Below are positions 1 to 6,439 of a stretch of 41,009 nucleotides of DNA, piece by piece; positions within the stretch are counted from its first letter, which is position 1, and each line of letters starts with the position of its first letter. The stretch is taken from contig JADMJT010000043.1 in assembly GCA_018781585.1 (NCBI GenBank), positions 1-41,009 of the forward strand. The letters run 5' to 3'. The position numbers were made by a program, and so were the translations under genes. The DNA is from Burkholderiales bacterium. Its GTDB lineage: Bacteria > Pseudomonadota > Gammaproteobacteria > Burkholderiales > Thiobacteraceae. The notes beneath the pieces are model-generated. The model was not told the DNA's origin. It searched no databases and worked only from the letters and a program-made list of their open reading frames with translations.

Positions 1-1
1 C

Positions 2-634
2 ATGCTCGAATACACCGAATACACCAAATTCCTGATCGGCCTGTTGGCCATCGTCAACCCGCTGGGCGCGGTGCCGATTTTCGTGGCACTGACTTCCGGC
101 TCGGCTGATGCCGAGCGTAAGAAAATCGCCAAGATCGTGGTCGCGGCCGTGCTGATTATTCTGTACGTGGCGCTGTTGTTCGGTGATTGGCTGCTGCAAT
201 TTTTCGGCATCACCATCCATTCCTTCAGCGTCGGGGGCGGTATTTTAATTCTGATCATGGCGATCTCCATGTTGCAGGCGCGGCTCAGCCCTTTCTCGCA
301 AACCGCGGAGGAAGCGCGCGAAGGCGAATCCAAGGAATCGGTGGCGGTGGTGCCGCTGGCGATGCCGCTGCTCGCAGGGCCAGGGGCGATCAGCACGGTG
401 ATTCTGTATGCGCACAAAGACCCGGGCGTGAGCCACTATTTGGTCATGTCGCTCGATATCTTAATCATCGGTATTCTGCTGTGGGCAGTGTTGAAATTAG
501 TGCCGTGGATTTCACGCCATGTGAGCCAGACCGGCATTAATATTTTTACGCGCATCATGGGGCTGATTCTGGCCGCCATCGCGGTCGAATTTATCGCAAC
601 CGGGTTAAAGGGTTTATTTCCGGCGCTCAGTTGA
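2..634 (+). CDS. MarC/YhgN-family integral membrane protein
   Basis: A 210-residue hydrophobic protein with about six predicted membrane segments (roughly 7-29, 42-62, 70-92, 114-137, 145-166, 184-205). It carries the two related motifs typical of the MarC family: NPLGAVPIF near residues 19-27 and AGPGAI near 125-130. A charged loop at about 100-112 separates the two halves. Family length is about 200 residues, so the protein looks complete, although its ATG is the second base of the window and a slightly earlier start cannot be excluded. MarC proteins are inner-membrane proteins of poorly defined function. The name comes from the mar locus but a drug-efflux role is not supported, and some relatives are annotated as amino-acid transporters. 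The stop codon is 8 bases before a REP pair that may end the transcript. Family assignment is secure; the substrate is unknown. Confidence 0.88.
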   Translation: MLEYTEYTKFLIGLLAIVNPLGAVPIFVALTSGSADAERKKIAKIVVAAVLIILYVALLFGDWLLQFFGITIHSFSVGGGILILIMAISMLQARLSPFSQTAEEAREGESKESVAVVPLAMPLLAGPGAISTVILYAHKDPGVSHYLVMSLDILIIGILLWAVLKLVPWISRHVSQTGINIFTRIMGLILAAIAVEFIATGLKGLFPALS

Positions 635-642
635 AACCAGAA

Positions 643-689
643 GTAGCGCAAGCATCCCTGCTTGCATGCCGGCAGGATGCCGGCGCTAC
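643..689. repeat. Pair of inverted REP elements with GTAG heads
   Basis: Two hairpin units face each other. The left unit reads GTAGC + GCAAGC + loop ATCCCT + GCTTGC. The right unit, read on the minus strand, is GTAGC + GCCGGC + loop ATCCT + GCCGGC. Head and loop are conserved, while the stem differs on both sides so that pairing is kept. This is the layout of REP/REPIN elements mobilised by RAYT transposases, whose units start with GTAG. The two-base spacer plus the next base forms an ATG at 666 that is in frame with the downstream DUF924 gene but is not its likely start. Related units lie at 38467-38489 and 38532-38554. Confidence 0.75.
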
Positions 690-704
690 ATAGACAAAAT
701 AAAC

Positions 705-1250
705 ATGACCCTACCTACTGACATTCTCGATTTCTGGTTTGCAGAGGCCATGCGCTCGAAATGGTTCGCCTCCACGCCGCAACTGGATGCGGCGATCAAA
801 GAACAGTTCGAGCGCGTATGGGAAGCCGCGCTACGCGGTGAGTGGGACGACTGGCTCGGCAGTCCTGATGGCTGTTTGGCGTTGGTGATTATTCTCGATC
901 AATTGCCCTTGAACATGTTTCGCGGCACGGCTAAGAGCTTTGCCAGCGAAGCCAAGAGCCGCGACATCGCCCGGCATGCCATCGACCAAGGCTACGACAA
1001 GCAGATCGACTCGGCGCGCCTGGCCTTCCTGTACATGCCCTTCATGCACAGCGAAAATCTGGCGGATCAGGATTTTTCCGTGGGCTTATTCGAAGCAGCG
1101 GGGCTGGAAAACAACCTGCGCTTCGCAAAACATCACCGCGAGATCGTGCGCCGCTTTGGCCGCTTCCCGCATCGCAATACGATCTTAGGCCGGGTGAGTA
1201 CGCCGCAAGAATTGGACTATCTTAATTCGAAGGAAGCGTTCAAAGGCTGA
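705..1250 (+). CDS. DUF924 family protein
   Basis: A soluble protein of 181 residues belonging to the DUF924 (PF06041) family, predicted to be an all-helical TPR-like fold with no established reaction. Recognisable family blocks are ILDFWF near the N-terminus, the central LDQLPLNMFRG, FLYMPFMHSE, and HREIVRRFGRFPHRN towards the C-terminus. I chose the ATG at 705 because the protein then begins with MTLPTDILDFWF, the usual family start. The earlier in-frame ATG at 666 lies inside a REP element and would add 13 unrelated residues. It converges with the phosphatase/kinase gene, with a 120-bp palindromic element between them. Confidence 0.88.
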   Translation: MTLPTDILDFWFAEAMRSKWFASTPQLDAAIKEQFERVWEAALRGEWDDWLGSPDGCLALVIILDQLPLNMFRGTAKSFASEAKSRDIARHAIDQGYDKQIDSARLAFLYMPFMHSENLADQDFSVGLFEAAGLENNLRFAKHHREIVRRFGRFPHRNTILGRVSTPQELDYLNSKEAFKG

Positions 1251-1260
1251 ACCATTTATA

Positions 1261-1380
1261 CATGGCGACAGAAGTCGTAGCGAGCGGTGTGAGGTCGAGC
1301 CGAGAAGCGCAGCCGTACAAATCGTACGGCGAGCATCGCAGGTTCGAGATCGCGCCGCGCAGTAGACTTATGTCGCCATG
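1261..1380. repeat. 120-bp element with 16-bp terminal inverted repeats (MITE-like)
   Basis: CATGGCGACAGAAGTC at 1261-1276 is matched by its inverted copy at 1365-1380 with one mismatch in 16. The inner arms also pair imperfectly, and a perfect 7-bp stem (GCCGTAC/GTACGGC, 5-base loop) sits at the centre, 1312-1330. The whole segment can fold as one long hairpin. It fills the gap between two convergent genes and starts 10 bases after one stop codon and ends one base from the other. No coding capacity is apparent. Confidence 0.7.
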
Positions 1381-1381
1381 G

Positions 1382-3079
1382 TTATTTCCCGCCTGCCAGC
1401 AGGAAATAGAGCAATATCAGATTGAGTAGGAATGATGCCAGCGCCAGCGTTTGCCACACGGCAAGCGGGTTGCGCGCCAATAGCGGTGTTGGCGGCAGCA
1501 CGGTCAGCGGTTTCATCTCGCCATGTTCGAGCGCCAGCAACATTTCTTCGGTGGTCTCGAAGCGGTTTTGCGGATCGCGGGCGACAGCTTTCAGCAAAAT
1601 CGTTTCCAGCCATTGCGGAATATCCGGACGGTAGCGCGTAGGCGGCACCGGGTCGCCGAAGCGGGGATGCTGAAACGGCTCGATCTCGCCGTAGGGATAT
1701 TTGCGCGTCAGCAAGTGGTACAGCGTGACGCCAGCGGCATACAAGTCGCTTTGCATGGTAGCGACGGCGCCAGCGAACATCTCCGGCGCGATGAAACTCG
1801 GAGTGCCCGCATTGCCGCGCGCCCCCTCTTCGGTCCAGGGGTTCAATGCCACACCCAGATCCAAAATGCGCAGCTTGGCATCGGCGCCGCTGTGCAAGTT
1901 GGCGGGCTTGATATCGCGATGGATCACATGCAAGCGATGCAAGGCAGACAAGCCCTTCACCAAGCGGATGCCAATCTGTGCGACATCGGCCACGGAAAAG
2001 TGCTGACCTTGATCCAGCCGCTGTTGTAGCGTCGCGCCTTCGTGATAGCTCATGACGTAATACAAGGCGCTGCGCGCATCCGCGGCCAGCGGTACCACTT
2101 GTGGAAAATAATGCGCCAGCACGCGCTTGGCGAGCCACTCTTCCATCAGCAAACCGGCGCAGCTCGCCGCATCGTCGGCCAATGCGGGTTGCAGTGTTTT
2201 TAACACTAACACCTGCTGTGTCTCCACTTGCCGCACTTTGTATAGGCGCGATGCGCGCGATTCATGCAAGCACTCCAATACTTCAAAATCGTCAATGCGA
2301 TCTCCGGCTTTCATGCGCGGCGGCAGGGGGAGTGTTTTACCCTCGGCGAGAAAATCATTGAGCGACTCTTCACCCAATTGCGCAACCCGTGTCACCAGCA
2401 CGGTCGCGTTGTCTTGCCCACCCTGCTTGATGGCGTTTTCTACCAAGGCATCGGCGGCGCGCTGTGGATTGCGATGCAGCAGCAAGAGTTCGTGCATGAC
2501 TTTCTCACCCAGCGGCTCCCACACGCCATCAGTGAGTAGGCAAAACACATCGCCCGCCATCAGCTCGCCATCGGCGTAATCCACCGATAAGAAATCGTCC
2601 AAACCCACCGCACGCTTCAGCACATGCTGCATGCCGGGGCGATCCCAAACATGATCGGTGGTGAGTTGGATCATTTGTTCGCCGCGCAAACGATAGATGC
2701 GCGAGTCGCCCACATGCGCGGTGTAGTAGCGGCTGCCGCGCAAAATCAGCGCACTCAAGGTCGTGGCCATACCGGAAAATTCGCGACGCGAATTAGCTTG
2801 CGCGAGCAGCCAGCGGTTGATCGCGGTGAGAATCTTATCCAGCGCGTAGGGCACTTCCCAGGTATCCGGCGTGGCGTAGTAATCGGAGAGCACGCCGCGC
2901 ACGGTGAACTCCGCCGCCTCGCGCCCCGCCTCTCCGCCGCCCACGCCATCGGCAACGGCGAGCAGCGCGCCTTTCATCTGTGCGAGTGAGGGCTCCGGTG
3001 TCACGCAGCCGGCGTAATCTTCGTTTTGCTCGCGGCTACCGATGTGGGTGGCTTGGCCGACGGTGATTTGGAGATGCAT
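1382..3079 (-). CDS. Fused PP2C-type protein phosphatase and Ser/Thr protein kinase with C-terminal membrane anchor
   Basis: A 565-residue bifunctional signalling protein. Residues 1-235 are a PP2C phosphatase with all metal-site motifs intact: QNED (18-21), ADGVGG (43-48), GDSR (124-127), TDG (183-185) and DNAT (223-226). Residues 263-530 are a Hanks-type kinase with VLKTL (293-297) for the ATP lysine, the catalytic loop HRDIKPAN (387-394), DLG in place of DFG (407-409), and an APE-like segment near 431. The usual glycine-rich loop is not evident in the stretch around 272-282. Residues 537-560 form one membrane helix, so both domains should face the cytoplasm. The gene follows narK on the same strand after 165 bases. 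Similar fused proteins are encoded beside nitrate-assimilation genes in Pseudomonas, which suggests a role in controlling nitrate uptake or reduction; the target is unknown. Confidence 0.92.
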   Translation of the reverse strand: MHLQITVGQATHIGSREQNEDYAGCVTPEPSLAQMKGALLAVADGVGGGEAGREAAEFTVRGVLSDYYATPDTWEVPYALDKILTAINRWLLAQANSRREFSGMATTLSALILRGSRYYTAHVGDSRIYRLRGEQMIQLTTDHVWDRPGMQHVLKRAVGLDDFLSVDYADGELMAGDVFCLLTDGVWEPLGEKVMHELLLLHRNPQRAADALVENAIKQGGQDNATVLVTRVAQLGEESLNDFLAEGKTLPLPPRMKAGDRIDDFEVLECLHESRASRLYKVRQVETQQVLVLKTLQPALADDAASCAGLLMEEWLAKRVLAHYFPQVVPLAADARSALYYVMSYHEGATLQQRLDQGQHFSVADVAQIGIRLVKGLSALHRLHVIHRDIKPANLHSGADAKLRILDLGVALNPWTEEGARGNAGTPSFIAPEMFAGAVATMQSDLYAAGVTLYHLLTRKYPYGEIEPFQHPRFGDPVPPTRYRPDIPQWLETILLKAVARDPQNRFETTEEMLLALEHGEMKPLTVLPPTPLLARNPLAVWQTLALASFLLNLILLYFLLAGGK

Positions 3080-3143
3080 GGGTAGGGATTGTAACCACGA
3101 ATGAACACGAACTTACACGTATTAGAAAGGCAAATCTTCACCG

Positions 3144-3208
3144 CGGAGTACACGGAGGGCACGGAGTAAAACAAAATACTTAACCTCCGTGTACTCTGTG
3201 TCCTCCGT
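3144..3208. repeat. Imperfect inverted repeat of the CACGGAG type between narK and the kinase gene
   Basis: Two 24-base arms (3144-3167 and 3185-3208) are inverted copies matching at about 19 positions, built from repeats of ACACGGAG/CTCCGTGT. They are separated by an AT-rich 17-base loop. The segment lies inside the presumed narK-kinase transcript and could fold in the mRNA. It resembles the dispersed noncoding repeats common in proteobacterial genomes. Confidence 0.55.
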
Positions 3209-3244
3209 ACCCCGGGGGGTAGGCTACGCGCTGGTGAAAAGGTC

Positions 3245-4456
3245 TTAGATTTTCGCCGCCGTGAGATGCGCCGCACCCCAGGTGGTGCGCCAGCGCGTCT
3301 TCACGCTTGACAGCCCAACCAGTGCCAGCACCGCGAGCGCGGCAAAGATGATGAAGCCAATTTGATAACTGCCGGTGAGTTGCTTGGCGTAACCCAAGCT
3401 CGACGCGAGATAAAACCCGCCCACGCCGCCCGCCATGCCGACCAGCCCCGTCATCACGCCGATTTCCTTGCGGAAGCGCTGCGGCACGAGTTGGAATACC
3501 GCGCCGTTGCCCATGCCGAGCGCCAACATGGCGGCGACAAACACCGTCAACGCCATCCACGCCTGCGAGAAGCCGAAACTCACGATGAACAGAAAAGCCG
3601 CTGCCAGGGTATACATCACGAGCAAGCTGCGAATACCACCGATGCGGTCCGCCACCGTGCCGCCGATCGGCCGCACCAGCGAGCCGGCAAATACACAGGC
3701 GGCGGTGAAGTAGCCGGCGATCACCGGGCTTAAGCCGTACTGTGTATTGAAATAAATGGTGAGCGAAGACGCCAGCCCAACGAAACCACCGAAGGTCACG
3801 CTGTAGAAAAACATGAACCACCAGGCATCTTTATCCTTCAGCACGGCCAGATACTGACTTAGCGATTTGGCGGGGGGGCATTCCGGCGCATCCTTGGCAA
3901 AAATCAGATACACCACGAACGCGAGGCCCAAGGGAATCATGGCGAGCCCGAATACATTTTGCCAGCCATACCAAGTAGCCAGCGTGGGCGCGAACAGCGC
4001 CGCCAATACCGTGCCCGAATTACCCGCGCCGGCAATACCGAGTGCGGTGCCCTGGTGCTCAGGCGGATACCAGCGTGAAGCCAAGGGCAGCGCCACCGCG
4101 AATGCCGCACCGGCGAAGCCCAAGAAGCCACCGAGTAGCAATACTTGCTGATAACTGTGCACACCGAAGTACCAAGCAAAACCCAGTGCGGCGAGCACGA
4201 TCACTTGCCCAATCGACCCCGCGAGTTTCGGCTTGAGGTGATCCACCAGTACCCCCATCACGATACGCAGCAGGGCACCGGACAATACGGGCGTCGCCAC
4301 CATCAGGCCTTTTTGCGCCGGCGTGAGTTGCAAATCCTGCGCGATTTGCACACCGAGTGGACCGAGCATGACCCACACCATGAAAGCTAGATCGAAATAA
4401 AAAAATGCCGCAAACAGCGTCGGCGGGTGGCCCGCCTTCCAAAACCCCTTATTCAT
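3245..4456 (-). CDS. narK: NarK/NasA-type nitrate (nitrite) transporter, major facilitator superfamily
   Basis: A 403-residue transporter with about 12 membrane segments, the expected size for single NarK domains. Glycine-rich stretches characteristic of the nitrate/nitrite porter family are present: GIAGAGNSGTVLAALF in the middle of the N-terminal half and GMGNGAVFQLVPQRF plus GMAGGVGGFYLASSLGYA in the C-terminal half. I start at the ATG at 4456 (MNKGFWKAG), which has AGGAG eight bases upstream. An in-frame ATG at 4471 lies upstream of that ribosome-binding site and is unlikely. A sigma-54-type promoter ends about 43 bases upstream, and the phosphatase/kinase gene follows. With NasA and NirBD in the same region, import of nitrate for assimilation is the likely role. 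The direction and substrate cannot be proved from sequence. Confidence 0.93.
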   Translation of the reverse strand: MNKGFWKAGHPPTLFAAFFYFDLAFMVWVMLGPLGVQIAQDLQLTPAQKGLMVATPVLSGALLRIVMGVLVDHLKPKLAGSIGQVIVLAALGFAWYFGVHSYQQVLLLGGFLGFAGAAFAVALPLASRWYPPEHQGTALGIAGAGNSGTVLAALFAPTLATWYGWQNVFGLAMIPLGLAFVVYLIFAKDAPECPPAKSLSQYLAVLKDKDAWWFMFFYSVTFGGFVGLASSLTIYFNTQYGLSPVIAGYFTAACVFAGSLVRPIGGTVADRIGGIRSLLVMYTLAAAFLFIVSFGFSQAWMALTVFVAAMLALGMGNGAVFQLVPQRFRKEIGVMTGLVGMAGGVGGFYLASSLGYAKQLTGSYQIGFIIFAALAVLALVGLSSVKTRWRTTWGAAHLTAAKI

Positions 4457-4498
4457 GCAACAACTCCTCATAGTAAAAACAATCGTCAGGGGTGTTAT

Positions 4499-4515
4499 TG
4501 CACGAGGCGTGCCAG
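4499..4515 (-). promoter_or_regulatory. Sigma-54 (-24/-12) promoter for narK
   Basis: On the minus strand the sequence is CTGGCACGCCTCGTGCA. It matches the consensus TGGCACG-N4-TTGCA at every fixed position but one (G for the first T of TTGCA), with the required GG-to-GC spacing. Transcription would start near 4488, leaving a leader of about 32 bases before the narK ATG. Sigma-54 promoters need an enhancer-binding activator, usually NtrC for nitrogen genes. The second nitrate transcription unit has a matching element at 18556-18571. Confidence 0.78.
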
Positions 4516-4679
4516 CTTAGTGCATGTATCTGAAACTCGCTTTGAATCAGTGCATTGCGCACCATTTTAGAAAGTATTGAAAATTTTATCGCACCAGAAT
4601 AGGACATGGACTGGCGCGGATTCACCAATAAGATGCGCGAGCCTTCCCTTTGAGCGAGCAGAGAAAAAAGCGTCTGCCG

Positions 4680-4708
4680 TTGGACGCCTGAACAAGCGCT
4701 GGCATAAT
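4680..4708 (+). promoter_or_regulatory. Candidate sigma-70 promoter for the transglutaminase gene
   Basis: TTGGAC, 17 bases, then CATAAT (5/6 of the -10 consensus; the -35 is poor at 3/6). It would start transcription about 75 bases upstream of the ATG at 4790. Confidence 0.35.
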
Positions 4709-4789
4709 TAGGAATTGTTTCGTCATAACCGTCGGCGCAGTCCGCCAGCAACTGCAAGCCTTGCTCCAATAACCTTCGAGGAGACAGCA

Positions 4790-5890
4790 ATGGATCGACG
4801 CCGCTTTATCAAAGCTACCACCTTGTTTACCGCCGCCGCTTTGAGCGGATCCCGCCTCTCAACTGCTGCTGAAACGCAGTTCAACCCCTCACCCGCCAAT
4901 GGCTGGCGGGTATTCGAAGTGACTACCCGCGTTGAGTTAACCAAGACTGACAGCGCTACGCGCGTATGGCTGCCGCTGCCCTCGGTAGAAGAAGCGACGT
5001 GGATCAAGACCATGGGCAACCTATGGCAAGGCAATGCCGCGAATGTGCAGATGCATCGCGATGCTTCCTACGGCGCTCAGATGCTGGCGGCAAGCTGGGA
5101 AGCGGGCGAAACAGCACCGGTCATCGAAGTGACCAGCCGCTTTGCCACGCGCGACCGCGCCGTCGATCTGACTCAACCGGGCAAGCCGGTGCCGCTCGAC
5201 AAAGCAACGGCCAAACTCTATACACGCTCAACAGCGATGCTGCCCACGGATGGCATCGTCAAAAAGAGCGCGCTCGATATTACCCGTGGCGCCAAGACCG
5301 ATCTTGCGAAGGCCCGTGCAATCTACGAATGGATTGTGGACAACACCGCGCGCAACCCGAATACGCGTGGCTGCGGCATCGGCGATATTCGCGGGATGTT
5401 GGAGACTGGCGATCTAACAGGCAAATGCGCCGACCTAAACGCGCTCTATGTCGGCCTCGCGCGTGCCGTGGGTCTGCCCGCGCGCGACGTGTATGGCATC
5501 CGCGTGGCGGATTCGAGATTTGGCTACAAGAGTCTAGGTAAGAGTGGCGATATCAGCAAAGCGCAACATTGCCGTGCCGAAGTATGGCTGGCGAATTTTG
5601 GTTGGGTAGCGGTCGATCCGGCAGACGTGCGCAAAGTGGTGCTCGAGGAAAAACCCGGTCTTACCCTTAAAGATGATCTAGTAGTGGCGGTGAGAGAAAA
5701 GTTATTCGGTGCGTGGGAAATGAACTGGCTGGCATACAACTTCGCACACGACCTCAAGCTGCCAGGATCGGCCGGCCCCACCATCCCTTTCTTGATGTAC
5801 CCGCAGGGAGAGAACGCTGCTGGACGCTTAGATAGTCTTGATCCGAATAATTTCCGTTACAAGATCACGTCGCGTGAGATGACGGCCTGA
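4790..5890 (+). CDS. Tat-exported transglutaminase-like domain protein
   Basis: A 366-residue protein of the bacterial transglutaminase-like (papain-fold) superfamily. The N-terminus begins DRRRFIKAT followed by a hydrophobic stretch and an Ala-rich cleavage region, i.e. a twin-arginine signal, so it should be exported folded to the periplasm. The presumed catalytic triad is visible: Cys213 in GDLTGKCADLNALY, His260 in KAQHCRAEVW and Asp276 in WVAVDPADV. An N-terminal beta-rich region (about 38-120) precedes the core. The ATG at 4790 has GAGGAG upstream. Members act as proteases, amidases or crosslinkers, and the substrate here is unknown. It is divergent from narK with no obvious metabolic link to it. 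Confidence 0.85.
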   Translation: MDRRRFIKATTLFTAAALSGSRLSTAAETQFNPSPANGWRVFEVTTRVELTKTDSATRVWLPLPSVEEATWIKTMGNLWQGNAANVQMHRDASYGAQMLAASWEAGETAPVIEVTSRFATRDRAVDLTQPGKPVPLDKATAKLYTRSTAMLPTDGIVKKSALDITRGAKTDLAKARAIYEWIVDNTARNPNTRGCGIGDIRGMLETGDLTGKCADLNALYVGLARAVGLPARDVYGIRVADSRFGYKSLGKSGDISKAQHCRAEVWLANFGWVAVDPADVRKVVLEEKPGLTLKDDLVVAVREKLFGAWEMNWLAYNFAHDLKLPGSAGPTIPFLMYPQGENAAGRLDSLDPNNFRYKITSREMTA

Positions 5891-5925
5891 GTGTTGATAT
5901 TTGCGCACCTGTACCACTCAGCACG

Positions 5926-6252
5926 CTACCGCCCTTCCCCGAACAAAGCCCGCCTGACATCGCCGGGTTTGAGCAAGCGGCCGCGAACCACAGCGCGATA
6001 GTCCTCGCGTAAACCCTTGGCGAGAATGTATCCCGACAACACGACGGCGGGAATCAGCAGCAACAAAAATACCCAAGCAAATTGCCCCGGCAGGACAAGA
6101 CCGGCGGCGGACAACAGATAGAGGGGCCAACTGAATGCGAAGCCGCGCAGGGTGTGTTTCAGTATCAGCAGCGCGCCGTATAAAAGGCGCAAATTACGCT
6201 GAGGGCGGGAACCATAGGCCGCATCAAACACTGCTTGGGTGAATTCGTCCAT
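5926..6252 (-). CDS. Small membrane protein of unknown function
   Basis: A 108-residue protein that I do not recognise. It has two predicted membrane helices (about 41-56 and 58-80), an N-terminal soluble segment rich in Arg and aromatic residues, and a basic C-terminal tail (RAVVRGRLLKPGDVRRALFG). The gene lies alone on the minus strand, converging with the transglutaminase gene, and its start is an ATG (MDEFTQAVFD). GC content and codon use resemble the flanking genes, which supports it being real. No function is assigned. Confidence 0.6.
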   Translation of the reverse strand: MDEFTQAVFDAAYGSRPQRNLRLLYGALLILKHTLRGFAFSWPLYLLSAAGLVLPGQFAWVFLLLLIPAVVLSGYILAKGLREDYRAVVRGRLLKPGDVRRALFGEGR

Positions 6253-6439
6253 GAGGGTAAAAACCTATTGATCCGCGAAGGGCCGCGAATGAACGCGAAG
6301 TGTTCGTGGCAGATAATGCTATATCAGCATCATCACCTTAAAAGGTTTGTTCTTGGTAACTTTTAAATAAGACATTTTTCCGATCGATTTTATCCTGTTA
6401 CGACACGTTGTCCGCAACGATAGGCTTCGATATCAAGGC

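Larger units (their letters stand above)
4457..4789. other. Divergent promoter region between narK and the transglutaminase gene
   Basis: There is no credible gene in these 333 bases. The segment holds the narK ribosome-binding site, a sigma-54 element for narK (4499-4515), a weak sigma-70 candidate for the plus-strand gene (4680-4708) and two GCACCA hexamers at 4559-4564 and 4591-4596 spaced about three helical turns apart. A 113-codon minus-strand open frame across it has no recognisable features and overlaps the promoter. Confidence 0.6.

Noticed and set aside
666-704. ATG at 666 as start of the DUF924 gene
   Set aside because: It falls in the spacer between two REP hairpins and adds non-family residues.
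4449-4790. 113-codon minus-strand open frame upstream of narK
   Set aside because: No recognisable protein features, overlaps the narK start and the sigma-54 promoter, and has no ribosome-binding site.
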